NCBI GenBank assembly: GCA_029298735.1
Contig: JANSLP010000019.1
Location: 177,797 to 241,796 of the forward strand
Source of the DNA: Ophiostoma sp. CBS 140.51
Taxonomy: Eukaryota > Ascomycota > Sordariomycetes > Ophiostomatales > Ophiostomataceae
Reading direction: 5' to 3'
DNA: 64,000 nucleotides
In this document: piece after piece, positions 30,945 through 41,653 of the stretch
Numbering within the stretch: position 1 is the stretch's first letter
How the letters are laid out: every line of letters begins with the position of its first letter
Position numbers and translations under genes: made by a program
The notes under the pieces: model-generated
The model's database searches: none
Seen by the model: only the letters and a program-made list of their open reading frames with translations
What the model was told of the DNA's origin: nothing

Positions 30945-33196
30945 TTGATTTTACTCCTTCAACATGTCGTCCACGTCAGCTCTAGAAAATACTTGCCTCA
31001 TCAGAGCAAGTGTGTCTTCAGGAGAATTCGCGATTGGCTGTGCCATGTCTTTGTTTTGGCTCCTTTTTCCTATTCCCATATTCCCACATTCCGTCGTCCT
31101 CTTTCTGGCCCTCTTCTCTTCAGTGATCATCTCTTTTTCACGCGTGGCTTCATCGTGTCTTTCTTTTCTTTTGGCGAGACTCACATTCTTTGCTTGCTTT
31201 TTCCATCGACAAGTACAGTACGACATACTCCACAGCTCGTTCTGGGCACGTTCCTCTCCCTTGCCCTCTGTATGCCCTCCCTCCGCCAAGAACATCGCCC
31301 TATCGGCCATGTCGTCAGCGGCCTTCAGTCCCCACTGTCCGTGGTTCTCGCCTGTGGCTTTTCTTCTGTTCACACTTCACACCGTCACCATCGTCGCCAT
31401 CCATTATCCTGCCGTCGTCGACCTGGTTGACGGCCTGGCCGTTCTCTGGCCCGCTCTCCATTCCCCACCTTGGCTGCTGTCTGTGCCATATCCCACACTT
31501 TGCTGTCACGTCGGCGTTCACTGATAGTTACAATACTGTTGAGTGCTTCCCCTCTTTTTTACGTTTACGTTGTGCGGTCTTTTTCACCGTTCTTTCCCTT
31601 CCTTTTTGCTTCTATTTCCGCTGTCACTGCGTATTCTCTGGGGTGGCTTGAGGCTGCGCAACCAATACTCCCAAAATGGACCAGAAAAAGATTGATACGA
31701 ACAACGATGACATCGTCACGCCCCGTTTCTTCAGCTGTCTTTCCCCTCCTGGATGCTGTGGCTTGCCATTTGTCCTGTGGTATCCTCATATTGACTTAAC
31801 TGTGAATAATGTCTCTCTTTCCACCCTTCATTCTGCATATTCATCCAAAGCGAGAAAACAGAGGCTTTGCCACCAGCAGTTTATGAACTACTCCGTACAT
31901 TACATTTCTGCAGGTCCCTTTCTCGCTTTTCTCGCTTGAATGTGCTCTACTCTATCAGATGGGTACTTTACCTCGACAGAACTAACACGCATTGAGGAGG
32001 AAGAGAGCATGCATCCCCATCCCTCATTCATTTTCACTGCATCCACATTTACCATCCTCCCACTGCCCACTGCCACTGCGGCCCACTGCACCTGTTCCTT
32101 TTGCTCACCTACTACCGCCCCGGCCACTCACATGCGAGCAGGCTGTTGTCTGTCGTCCGTCTTCTTTTCTTCTGTCCTGCCTCCTCTGGGAACACCCAAG
32201 AATGCCGTCGGTGTCCTGTCCAACGCTTTTTGGCCCCAGTCGGTACTTTGTGTGGAGCACAAGTGGAGGTACCTCAACCGAGCTCCCTCAACCTCCCTGT
32301 CATCTCTTGTGAGTGCTCGCAGGACGACTACTCCTATGCAATATTGACGTCGTTCCTGCCACCAGGTATGTTATTCCCCCCTCGGTTGGGTCTTCTTCTA
32401 GGTTCTCTCTTTAAGTCTGGCCCTCGCCTGGCCTATCTGGTCTGGGCCGCTTGGGTCAGCCCTCCGCCGTGGACTTACACAACGAGACTACTCGACCCAT
32501 CCATGGTCGGGCTTCTCTTCGAAGTATCTACTTTCTGTCTCAAGCCTCACCGCTTGCTTCTTATGTTCCTGAGCTAGCTTGCGTTAGCTCCTTTGGCTGC
32601 ATTTTTATCTTTATTTTCGTCCATACTTTCTTTTTATTGATTTTGGGGGCGAGCATGTAAATACATTCGAGTACTGCGGCTTGTGGTTTACGGCTTCCTG
32701 TCAGCAGAGCCCGCATCCTTCGCCCCAGCTTTTAGTTTTCCTGCCCACCACGAGGAACATGCTCGCCTTCTCGTTTACTTCGTCTCTACCGGGGCCATGC
32801 TCCGCCGCTCCGCCCTTTTTTTCTTTTTTTTTCTGGTCTCCATCTATGACCATTGTGATGACGGGATATGTCTCTCCCTCGTTGCTTGGAAAGAAAGTCC
32901 CGTTGGGAGAAACGAGCTCTCATGCAGACGAAGCTTGTCGAGTAAGTCTAGCTTGGCGAGCCATCACCTCCCTTCCCGTCATGTATAAATCAAACGTTCT
33001 CGCCAGCTCTGGTCTATTGATTTTTCCATTCCTCTCCTCATTCTCATCTCCATCTCTCTCATCATACTAGACAATATATCTACTTGAAGCCACCCCCATA
33101 AATCAAACATCACCATCCTCTACCCATCTTCTCGTCTCTTCTCTCTTCCTACCTTTTTTCTCACTTATCCCACACCCACCTCCACACACAATCAAA
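30945..33196 (+). other. Pyrimidine-rich tract upstream of CAP gene
   Basis: About 2.2 kb in which the plus strand is strikingly rich in T and C and poor in A/G up to the CAP start codon. All three plus frames are open at once over long parts (for example 30,945-31,650 and 31,940-32,577), giving Ser/Leu/Phe/Pro-rich translations, which is what such composition yields by chance. It may be a long 5' leader or large promoter of the CAP gene, or a non-coding transcript. Confidence 0.5.
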
Positions 33197-33826
33197 ATGA
33201 AGTTCTCTGCAGCCGTCCTTGCCCTCGCCTCTGCGGTGTCGGCCTCGCCCATTGCCAACGAGATCACCCGCATGCTCAATGCCCGCGGCGTCATCTCGGC
33301 TCCTACCGACTATGCCACCGTCGCCGTCAACGCCCACAACCTGCACCGTCTCAACCACTCCGCACCCGCCGTCTCATGGAACGCCGACCTAGCCAGCTAC
33401 GCTGCTACGGTGGCTGCTACCTGCGTCTTTGCCCACGACCAGACCGTCGGCGGCGGCGGCTACGGTCAAAACATTGCCTCCTCGGGCTCGTCGGCCAACC
33501 TGGCCAATGCCAGCCCCAATACCTTCGTTAACAAGGCAGTCACCGACCAGTGGTACAATGGCGAGCTGCCCTTTTACCCCGTGGCGGGCTACGGCCAGTC
33601 CACGCCCGACCTCACCAATTTCTCGAAATGGGGCCACTTCTCGCAGGTCGTCTGGGTTGCCTCGACGTCGATCGGCTGTGCGTCGCACTACTGCGCGGCG
33701 GGCACCATTTTCCCGACGCTCAACTCGTGGTTCACCGTGTGCAACTACCAGGCGACGGGCAACGTGGCGACGCAGTACGGCAAGAACGTGCTGCCGCCGC
33801 TGGGCATGGTGACTGTGACTGTGTAA
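33197..33826 (+). CDS. Secreted CAP-domain (PR-1-like) protein
   Basis: A 209-residue secreted protein of the CAP superfamily (CRISP/antigen 5/PR-1), whose fungal members bind sterols or fatty acids or act outside the cell. A signal peptide is clear (MKFSAAVLALASAVSA, probable cleavage after Ser-Ala-Ser). The CAP domain shows AVNAHNLHRLNHSAPAVSWN (first CAP helix), the HDQTVGGGGYGQNIA block, KWGHFSQVVWVAST (CAP signature 1 with the conserved His) and FTVCNYQATGNV (signature 2). The first His of the usual CAP tetrad is present in the HNxHR segment. Cysteines pair as in PR-1 proteins. Single exon. It is preceded by a very pyrimidine-rich 2 kb and closely by a CT-rich leader ending in CAAAATG. 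Confidence 0.93.
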   Translation: MKFSAAVLALASAVSASPIANEITRMLNARGVISAPTDYATVAVNAHNLHRLNHSAPAVSWNADLASYAATVAATCVFAHDQTVGGGGYGQNIASSGSSANLANASPNTFVNKAVTDQWYNGELPFYPVAGYGQSTPDLTNFSKWGHFSQVVWVASTSIGCASHYCAAGTIFPTLNSWFTVCNYQATGNVATQYGKNVLPPLGMVTVTV

Positions 33827-34455
33827 GGAATAGTCTGCTGAACTACTCTTTGCGTGTCATGGTGATGTTTGATGTTTCGACGTTTTTTTTCTTCTTATCT
33901 CCCCCCTTTTCTGTTCTTACTGTCTCTTTACTTTTTTGGGTTACATGACGGCGCCGGGAATGACCAATGACGGAACGGGATCGCATGCGTATATGTTTTA
34001 GACTCTTTTTCATGATCAATGGAATACTCTTACAAACAATACTTTAAAATAATTCTTGTGAATTTCATATGTGAATACTGGAACTAACAGACGTAGAGTC
34101 ATAGTTTTGCAATAGCTGAGTGAGCGACGATGGTAACAAATACATGATAAGTGAACAGAGAGAAGACAGAGTGAACAATAAATAAGATGAATAATCAAAA
34201 TAGTATGAATATGAAGCGGGCACAGTCGATGCGCCTCTGAACCAACCTGTCGTGTACAGTATTGGTTACTGCTTCGTTAATAAAATGAGATGGAAAGCAC
34301 TAAGATAGAAGAAACGCCTCATAGCATCCCGAACAAGACCAGATAGAACCATAGCCATAACAGTGAAAACAATGAAATGCAAAGTGACATCAGAAGACAG
34401 AACACATAAACACAAGTAGAGGACGTCCAAAGACGTAAGGTGATTATAGACTTAT
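33827..34455. other. Convergent spacer
   Basis: 3' ends of the CAP gene and of the minus-strand unknown gene meet here. AT-rich; no gene or repeat recognised. Confidence 0.5.
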
Positions 34456-35580
34456 CTACGCCATAGAGAGAATGGGATTGTCGTAGGTGTCGTAGGTAAT
34501 TATGGCGGTGTTGCTGCCGCCGTTGTTGGCATTCGCGCCAACATTGATAATCAGGTTGCCCGCGCCGCCGCCGCCTTGCTGCAGTTTCGTATTGGCCGCA
34601 TTGTCCGAGGTGGCCGTCCACCCGTTCTTGGGTCCCCAGGTAATGCGCTTGCCGTGCTCGCGCACCGTTTGTTGGAGGGCCTCCATAATGGGACAGTTCT
34701 TGCGCACGCTCTCGTATGCATCAAACTCGACCACCTCGACATTGGGCGTCTCTTGCAGGATGTCATTCAGCAAATCACGCGAAAAGGTCTCGTAGAACCC
34801 GGCCTTGCGGAAACCGTCGAGCCAGCTGACACTCGGGTCGAGCTGCACAAAGACGTTGAGTTTGCGTACATTGATGCAGTCCTTGAGTCCCAGTTTGCGG
34901 TTCACGACCCAGCACTTGGGCGGCTTGTTGAAACCGGGGCCCAGGCGCAGCTCCAAACTGGTCATGGCGTTTCGCTGCTCCTTTTTCAGGCGGGCCAGCA
35001 GCGGCCGCCGTGTCTTGAAGAAGCGGCCCGGGTAGGTGGGGAAGATGCGGAACGTGAAGCGACTGAAGTAGTAGTGAGACGCCTCGTGGTAAATGGTGCG
35101 GCAGGTGCGCAGCAGGAAAAGTTTGCGGAAAATCTTCTTGTAGTTGTCCGGCGTCAGGTCGGCCACGGGGTCGACGCCCTCGTAGTGGTAGCCGTAAATC
35201 TTGACGCGCAGCTCCGAAGGCAGGTCGAGAAAGCGGAACGGCTGGATCGGCTTCTCGGGTTCTTTTCCTTTGTCGTCAGCGGTGTCGACAGGGGTACCAT
35301 CCGGTCCAGTAGTCGCCGTAGGGCCAGCAGCCGCCTCTCCGGGCGTCTCCACGATGCTCAGCTTGTGGATCGGGATGGTGCTGATATCAAACTTGGCTGG
35401 CTGCGCCACTTCGTCCTCGTCTTCCGAGACATAGGCAGATGGAAGGGCAGACGGCAGGGCCGAGCTGGACGGTGTCGTCAGGCTCGAAAAGACGGGTGTA
35501 GGTGCCGGCGAGACGGCAACAGGCCGGGACAGCCGCGGCCGGACCACCTGGGCCTTTTTCATGGTCGTTTTCTTGACCAT
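34456..35580 (-). CDS. Conserved fungal protein with F-box-like DLPSELRVKIY motif
   Basis: A 374-residue intronless protein, not assigned to a named gene. The first ~125 residues are disordered, Pro/Ser/Thr-rich with an acidic patch (SEDEDEVAQP). Then FRFLDLPSELRVKIYGYHY matches the short F-box-like 'LP.ElR..IY' motif common in fungal proteins of unknown function, followed by an LLRTCRTIYHEASHYYFSRF helix, also typical of that group. The middle (KCWVVNRKLGLKDCINVRKL) and the end are helical or strand-like; the C terminus is Gly/Asn-rich. The start is the ATG at 35580, preceded by a Lys-rich beginning (MVKKTTMKKAQ) that may be a nuclear signal. A ubiquitin-ligase adaptor role is possible but only suggested by the motif. 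Confidence 0.8.
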   Translation of the reverse strand: MVKKTTMKKAQVVRPRLSRPVAVSPAPTPVFSSLTTPSSSALPSALPSAYVSEDEDEVAQPAKFDISTIPIHKLSIVETPGEAAAGPTATTGPDGTPVDTADDKGKEPEKPIQPFRFLDLPSELRVKIYGYHYEGVDPVADLTPDNYKKIFRKLFLLRTCRTIYHEASHYYFSRFTFRIFPTYPGRFFKTRRPLLARLKKEQRNAMTSLELRLGPGFNKPPKCWVVNRKLGLKDCINVRKLNVFVQLDPSVSWLDGFRKAGFYETFSRDLLNDILQETPNVEVVEFDAYESVRKNCPIMEALQQTVREHGKRITWGPKNGWTATSDNAANTKLQQGGGGAGNLIINVGANANNGGSNTAIITYDTYDNPILSMA

Positions 35581-36874
35581 GGCGGTGGGGAGGTGTGGGG
35601 TGTAGTAGTCGTTTGTTGAATTAGTCGTGGATATGCTTGGATGTCAATGCTGATAAATCAACGCTTGGTCGTGCTTCGTTTTGGATGCTCCGTCCACTTA
35701 TCGCTCTGAATCTTGCTCGATCTCTTTAAAATGAGGAATGCTCTAGAGAGTGGCCCCATCGTTGAGGTTGCAAACAGTAGGCAAGTCGACGAATGGGCGG
35801 CCACCCTCTAGAATGCCGCATGCGCGCCGGCCATGGTGAAGGTTGAAGAGGAGAAGTAATGTAAGTGTGTTGTCAGTAGTTGGTGATTGTCGGTTGGTCG
35901 ATGTCCTCGTGACCAGAAATGACCAAAAAGACCGGGAAAAAGGAGGCTGAGAGAGGATGTTGTAGACGAAGAATAAGAAACGAAAGAACAACGAAGAAGG
36001 ATGACAGAAGAGATTTCGAGGCTGGCGGTCTGATGATTCAGTCGGATTTAAGGGCGCTGATACGGATGACGCGAGAGAGGTGGGAGGGGATGATAAATAA
36101 GTGAAAAGAAGAAGAGAATCGAATCTCGAAATGAGCACGAGAGACGAAGGCGGTAGAAATGGGGAAAGAGGAGAAAGAGGGGATCTTTCTAAATCGGGTG
36201 TTTCGTAGATTCAACCGATGCCGGGAGGGAAAGAACGTCGAGGCCTGGGGGCGTTGGTTTGCGGAGGCAAGGAAGGCGCAAGGCGTGAGTGAGTCTGAGT
36301 CTGGAAGGCGCGAGTCCAGCACCGCTGACGAGCCGCTCTTTGCAGTGATGGCAAAAGCGGGGAAGGCGAGGACAGCACTTGACTGGGCGGTTGCTCAGCA
36401 GTGGCAAGGCTCGGAAGCGGAGAAACCCATTCCGGGCTATGACGCTCCTCCCCTCATTGTTGTCCACTCTGCCACTGAGCCATGGACCTTGGCCCCAGCG
36501 GCCATCAGCGGGACAGTGGAATTGACAGGGGGGTCCAACAAGCCAATAAGCCAATAGGCGGCCACAGGCGAATACCGGGACATACCAGGGCCAAGAATCA
36601 ATTTTTCTGTGTTTGGTCCACTGTAAGGCTACGCAGGACGCAAAGGAAAGAGAGGCACATCCCACCTTGAATTTTCAGGTGCAAGCATCGCGTGTTTTGA
36701 GAAGCACCTTTTGCGCCAATTCCACGACACAGACACAACAACACAGTGCACCATTGACAGGGCACCGCATGACGATCACGACCTGAGATCTTCCTTTCCT
36801 CTTCTCTTTCGTCGTTCGGGTTCATCGCCACCCCTCCTTATCCCTGATATCACCACATTTCTCATAACTTCACA
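35581..36874. other. Divergent promoter region, 1.3 kb
   Basis: Shared upstream region of the unknown F-box-like gene and TIM50. Frames at 35,743-36,138 (minus) and 36,159-36,557 (plus) lack gene-like composition or recognisable domains. Confidence 0.5.
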
Positions 36875-38551
36875 ATGCTCCTCAGAGCGGCTGCCCAGCG
36901 GCTCCGATCGCCGGCCATGGCACCGGCCGTGCAGCGATCAACGGCTGCCATTGCCAGAGTTGCCGTCGCCAACTCAACTTCTGCCACTTCTGCCACTCGT
37001 CCAGCCCTTTTCTCAACGACTGCCCTTCTCGCCCAGAACGGCCGCTTCACCCCTCCAAGCGACAAGAAGCCCGCACAATCTTCTTCTTCTTCCTCACCAC
37101 AAAAGCCCAGCCCACAAGAAGACAAGTCACAACAGCCCGCCGAGTCTAGCGACGCCACCCCCGAAGAAACACCCAAGATCGACCTGTCGCAGCTGCCGGA
37201 CCTGACACAGGGTATACCGTCGACACTGGAGCACGAGACCGCCAGCTCGTCGAACAAGGCCGCTGCCCTGGCCGCTCTGGAGGGTGAGGCAACCGCAAGT
37301 GAAGGTGGTGCTGGCGGCCCTGGTGGTCCTGGTGGACGTGAAAAGGGCGAGCTTCCCGCCTCGGCGTACGTCTCGTCGTCGGAAAAGCGCCGCCAAAAGG
37401 TGGCCAACTATATGTTTGCCGGCGCATTCGGTCTCGGTGTCTTGGGCACCATCTACGCGGGCCGCGACTGGGACGAGGAGGACGCCAAGCGACACCCGGA
37501 CATTCCCAACGGCTGGGGATTCGGACTGTGGTGGAACCGCGTGTCGACGCGGACCAAGGAGCTGCTGTCGTACTACCACGAGCCTGCTTTCGAGAAGTTG
37601 CTTCCCGAGCCTGACCCAGTCTATGGCCGGCCCTACACTCTGTGCATTTCCTTGGAGGACATGTTGATTCACAGCGAGTGGACCCGTGAGCACGGCTGGC
37701 GCATCGCCAAACGCCCAGGAGCCGATTACTTCTTGCATTACCTGAGCCAGTACTACGAGCTGGTGCTGTTTACGACGCTGCCTTTTGCCATTGGCGAGCC
37801 CATGGTCCGCAAGCTGGACCCGTACCGCTTCATTGTCTACCCGTTGTTCCGCGAGGCCACCAAGTACAAGGACGGCGAGATTGTCAAAGATCTGTCATAC
37901 CTCAACCGCGATTTGTCCAAGGTCATTATTATCGACAGCAACGCCGGCCACGTCCGCGCCCAGCCCGAAAACGCCATTGTCCTGCCGCCTTGGAAGGGCA
38001 ACGCCAAGGACACGGACCTCGTGGCCCTCATTCCCTTTTTGGAGTACGTTTACACCATGCAGTACGGCGATGTCCGCAAGGTCTTGAAGAGTTTTGAGGG
38101 TAAAGACATTCCCACCGAGTTTGCCCGTCGCGAGGCCATTGCGCGTGCCGAGTTCGAGAAGCAGCTCGCCGCCCAGCGTCGCGGCCGGCCCAAGCAGGGC
38201 AGTGGCGGTGGTATTGGTGGTCTTGGTTCCTTGCTGGGTCTGAAGAGCAGCAACATGAGCGTCATGGTGCCTGCCGACGGCGAGCTCGGTATCGCCGAAC
38301 AGCTGGCCCAGGGCAAGATGCTGCAGGACATTGCGCGCGAGCGGGGCCAAAAGACGTACGAGATGATGGAAAAGGAGATTCGCGAGAATGGCGAGAAGTG
38401 GCTCAAAGAAGAGGCCGCCATGCAAGAAAAGGTGCAGCAGGAGGCCATGCAGAACATGAAGCAGTCCTTTACCGGCTGGTTCGTGAGCCCCGAGCAGCAG
38501 GCCCAGCAGGCTGCCCAGCAGGCAGCCAAGGCCGCCGAGGCCAGCAAGTAG
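36875..38551 (+). CDS. TIM50: Mitochondrial import translocase subunit Tim50
   Basis: A 558-residue Tim50, the TIM23-complex receptor that takes preproteins from the TOM complex. The first ~50 residues are a basic, Ser/Ala/Thr-rich presequence without acids. A disordered linker with Gly-rich repeats follows, then one transmembrane helix (YMFAGAFGLGVLGTIYAG). The intermembrane-space FCP1/HAD-like domain shows YTLCISLEDMLIHSEW, where the phosphatase Asp pair is degenerate as in all Tim50s, then WRIAKRPGADYFLHYLSQYY and VIIIDSNAGHVRAQPENAI. The C-terminal tail is rich in Gln/Ala with a long helical/coiled-coil part. Intronless; the ATG at 36875 is the first in frame. It converges on the phosphoesterase gene. 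Confidence 0.96.
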   Translation: MLLRAAAQRLRSPAMAPAVQRSTAAIARVAVANSTSATSATRPALFSTTALLAQNGRFTPPSDKKPAQSSSSSSPQKPSPQEDKSQQPAESSDATPEETPKIDLSQLPDLTQGIPSTLEHETASSSNKAAALAALEGEATASEGGAGGPGGPGGREKGELPASAYVSSSEKRRQKVANYMFAGAFGLGVLGTIYAGRDWDEEDAKRHPDIPNGWGFGLWWNRVSTRTKELLSYYHEPAFEKLLPEPDPVYGRPYTLCISLEDMLIHSEWTREHGWRIAKRPGADYFLHYLSQYYELVLFTTLPFAIGEPMVRKLDPYRFIVYPLFREATKYKDGEIVKDLSYLNRDLSKVIIIDSNAGHVRAQPENAIVLPPWKGNAKDTDLVALIPFLEYVYTMQYGDVRKVLKSFEGKDIPTEFARREAIARAEFEKQLAAQRRGRPKQGSGGGIGGLGSLLGLKSSNMSVMVPADGELGIAEQLAQGKMLQDIARERGQKTYEMMEKEIRENGEKWLKEEAAMQEKVQQEAMQNMKQSFTGWFVSPEQQAQQAAQQAAKAAEASK

Positions 38552-39052
38552 TCAACGCAGATAGTTGATATCCCTCTCCATTCCATCGTGGTTACCATTT
38601 CTATCTTTCCCTTTCTGCATCAAATGCAACTTTGTATATTCCACTCTCTTCTCATCTGGGGGCTTTCTTTTGATTTTATGTTTTCTGTTTTCTGCTTTCT
38701 TTTCTTCTGCTTTCTTCCTTTTCTCATGGAGTCAATGGGGGGAAGACCGCAGGCATGCATCTGGTGATAGAAAAAAATGGGAGAGGCAAGACTGTGACGG
38801 AAAAAGGGATGATAAAAGGGGACGATAATTTTATAAAATACACAACGAACAATAAAAATGAATAAAATAGTAAAATATCAATCATATATCTACATACTCC
38901 CAAGCAATCGAGGATGCCACCTAACCAAGTCTATAAAAGTGAAAGCTAGAATAGTATACAGTATTCCAATGCCGGTGCAAATGCAAATCAAACCCTAAAA
39001 CAAACAGTCGTCTTCATATTAATGTGTCATACACCATACCCCCAATGCTGGG
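38552..39052. other. Convergent spacer
   Basis: 500 bp between two stop codons: a T/C-rich first half and an A-rich second half, probable terminators for each strand. No gene. Confidence 0.5.
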
Positions 39053-40945
39053 TCATCGTTTCGGGGTGCCGTTCGTCACTGGCACCTTGTCTGGACTTGC
39101 GACTGATGTCTTGACATCCACTGGTTTTGATGCCGTCACCTTCGACGCCTTCTTCTCAGCTCTTGCCTTTTTGGGCCACTTCATGCTCTTCCCCGTCAGC
39201 ATCTCAAAGGCCCGCACGCCGTAAAAGACGAGCAGAAGGAGGACCGCAATCAGGTCGACGACGTGCACCGCCCACCACAGGTGCTGCCGACCAAACGCAC
39301 AGGTCGCGTACTCGAACCGCCACTCCCAGGCATCCTCGTCAAACCAGACACTCAGCAGCCCCGCATTGCCCCCAAACTCGCCCATCATGCTGCGCACTGT
39401 AATCTCGCGCACACCAGGCAGGCCGTCTCTCTCTTTTCCGAGGAGTCCTTCTGTGCGAGCAGCGGCCCACGTCGCTGTCTCCCAGTGGCGGTCCTCGTCA
39501 GAAATCTTGTGCGACTGGTTGATATAGTGGAACGTGTCGCAACCCTCGTGGTCGTGGCCGTTCAAAATGACACCGCGGCGACCCTGCCCACCGCCGGGCG
39601 CATTGCGGTCGCCGTGCATGCCGAAAATGCCTTGCAGAAAACCTTCGCTGGCGTCCTCGCTCAACAAGTTCTGTTCCCTCAGTGTACCGTCGTCGTCGTG
39701 GAAAGCGAAATGGGGGGCGTCGACACAGACGCCTTCGGGCTTGTACAGCGGGATGTGAGTCAGGACAATGGTAAAGTGGCCTTTGAACTCGACGGCTGAC
39801 GCGGTGTTGATGACAGCATTGATAAAGTTGTACGTTTGGTCCTGGATGTCGGAACTGAAGGCCGGCGTGTCCAAGTTCATGTCGTTTAAATTGATGATGC
39901 GCAGTTCGGGCACGAGGAGATGAGAGTCGGGGTTGGTCTCTTCGTCGTAGACCGCCGTGCGTGCATCGGCTGACAGTCGATCGACCGGCAGCTCGAACCG
40001 CAGCTCGTAATTGGCCTTGCCAAACTGGTGCTCGAACCGCTCCAGCCGCTCGGCGGTGATGTCGCCTGCATAGCCAATGTCGTGATTGCCGGCCACGTTG
40101 ATGATGCGGCGGGTCCACGCGGCCATCATCTCCACTTCCGTTTCGTTGACGGCTTCGCCGTCAGTAGGAACGCCCAAATACCCCGACAGATCGTACTCGT
40201 CGCCCGGGAACATGGCCACGTCGTCGGGGATGCGCTCGCTTTCGGGAAAGACACGGTGCCAGAAGCGCGAGGCCCGCCGCTCAAACTCGTCGTCGTCGAC
40301 CCACTGGCTGCCCAGCAGGTCGCCCAGCACCGAGACATGTGTTGGCCGTGTCCACCAGCGCATCAGCCGAGCAATGTGCGCCAGGTAAAAGTCGTTGCCG
40401 ACCAGATCGATGCGCTTCCGCCCGGACTCGAACGTGTTGGGAATGTCCAAAAACCAGAAATCGACCACATCGTGCAGCGTCTGGCGGACTCGTTCACGGA
40501 GGCTGATGTTGGCAGTCGAGTCGTTGTTGTCGTCATCCTCATCGGGGATCGGCCGGAAGGTCACCAGTTTGTAGGCGTGCAACAAGTTCGGAAAGGACGT
40601 ATCGCTATAGGCATTCGGAATGGACGTGTCGCCCTCGAGCTGCGGATCGCCGAGCGCGAGCATCCGGAACGGCGCAAACGGACGGGCACTCAAGCTGCTG
40701 TGACCGGGCAACAAGGCGTCGATACTCGGTGGGAGGTGCAGCCCCAGGGTCTTGAGGAAGGAAAAGTCGGCATTGTCTCGTGGTGTCTCTTGTGTTTCTG
40801 CTGGTTGTGAAGGCGATGGCGGCAGAGGAAAGGCGCATTGGCCAAAGACCGGGTATAGGTAGATGTAGACGGTCAGGGCGACCGCCACTGGTAGGAGGAC
40901 ACGCAACGCATTGCGGAGGAGGACGGTCGGCGTCGCGGCGAACAT
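39053..40945 (-). CDS. Cdc1/Ted1-type metallophosphoesterase (ER membrane)
   Basis: A 630-residue integral membrane phosphoesterase of the Cdc1/Ted1/PGAP5 group, which in yeast trims ethanolamine phosphate from GPI glycans during ER exit. One TM helix lies near the N terminus (VLLPVAVALTVYIYLYPVF) and one near the C terminus (VVDLIAVLLLLVFYGVRAF), with the catalytic domain between. Metal-site motifs in order are LALGDPQLEG (Asp; Gln in the usual His place, as in this group), VSVLGDLLGSQW (GD), INVAGNHDIGYAG (GNHD), IVLTHIPLY (His) and ILNGHDHEGCD (GHDH). The basic C-terminal tail would face the cytosol. The ATG at 40945 precedes the first TM helix; the frame continues upstream without an ATG. 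Ted1 fits better than Cdc1 by length, but the call is at family level. Confidence 0.9.
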   Translation of the reverse strand: MFAATPTVLLRNALRVLLPVAVALTVYIYLYPVFGQCAFPLPPSPSQPAETQETPRDNADFSFLKTLGLHLPPSIDALLPGHSSLSARPFAPFRMLALGDPQLEGDTSIPNAYSDTSFPNLLHAYKLVTFRPIPDEDDDNNDSTANISLRERVRQTLHDVVDFWFLDIPNTFESGRKRIDLVGNDFYLAHIARLMRWWTRPTHVSVLGDLLGSQWVDDDEFERRASRFWHRVFPESERIPDDVAMFPGDEYDLSGYLGVPTDGEAVNETEVEMMAAWTRRIINVAGNHDIGYAGDITAERLERFEHQFGKANYELRFELPVDRLSADARTAVYDEETNPDSHLLVPELRIINLNDMNLDTPAFSSDIQDQTYNFINAVINTASAVEFKGHFTIVLTHIPLYKPEGVCVDAPHFAFHDDDGTLREQNLLSEDASEGFLQGIFGMHGDRNAPGGGQGRRGVILNGHDHEGCDTFHYINQSHKISDEDRHWETATWAAARTEGLLGKERDGLPGVREITVRSMMGEFGGNAGLLSVWFDEDAWEWRFEYATCAFGRQHLWWAVHVVDLIAVLLLLVFYGVRAFEMLTGKSMKWPKKARAEKKASKVTASKPVDVKTSVASPDKVPVTNGTPKR

Positions 40946-41653
40946 GTGATGGTCGAGGAGAGGAGGAGATGGGAAGGACGGTCGAGGAAAAGAAAAGAGA
41001 CGAAAGAAAGAAAAGAAGAAAAGAAATGAACGGATCGTCACGCAGACATGGGTACGCTGGAGTTGAAGGGAGAAAACACCAAAAAGGCGAAGAAGACAAA
41101 CAAAGGCAAAGCACTGGACGGACGAAACCGAAAAAAGACAAGATCTGGTGGTCGTTGTTGAATGTGGTTAGATTCGAGCTTCGATGCAGCCCCTTTCTCT
41201 TTTTTCGATGTTCTGCTTCAGGAGGTCTATTTTTCTATTTTTATTTGCGCCAACTTTAATCAATTTAAATGCAGAGACGCGCTTTAAGGCGCTCTGAACT
41301 TTGACAGGGCGTCGCGGTCCACTTTATTTTCGCCGGGCAGGGGTAGCTGTGCGCACTGTCGAATGCTCGAATGTGCTGTTTGCAGCCCGAAAGCTGGCCT
41401 GAAGCGGCACTTTCTAGTGGACTCGTAGCGGACTCGGCGTTGTCACACCGTCACCCCTGACGCACACGACTGCTGTTTTGCATGTGTCTCTCGTAAAGTG
41501 CTTTTGCGTGCATTTGCCTGCATTGACAGCTTTGTCCTCAAAGATCGACAGCACCTGCCATCATGTAGCCAGAGTGCCTGTGAACTCCTCTTTCTCATGC
41601 TCATGGTATCATTCTTTTGCTTCCCTGGTATCATTTCTACCCTCTTCTCGCGG
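40946..41653. other. Intergenic spacer
   Basis: Promoter of the phosphoesterase and 3' side of the next minus-strand gene. A purine-rich leader (plus-strand GAAAGAAAG) precedes the phosphoesterase ATG. Nothing else recognised. Confidence 0.5.

Noticed and set aside
30964..31524. 186-codon hydrophobic open frame beginning with ATG
   Set aside because: All three plus frames are open here; the Leu/Phe/Ser/Pro-rich translation follows from the pyrimidine-rich sequence, with no gene-like codon use.
35743..36138. 131-codon minus-strand frame upstream of TIM50
   Set aside because: Low-complexity, no conserved motif; fits promoter sequence better.
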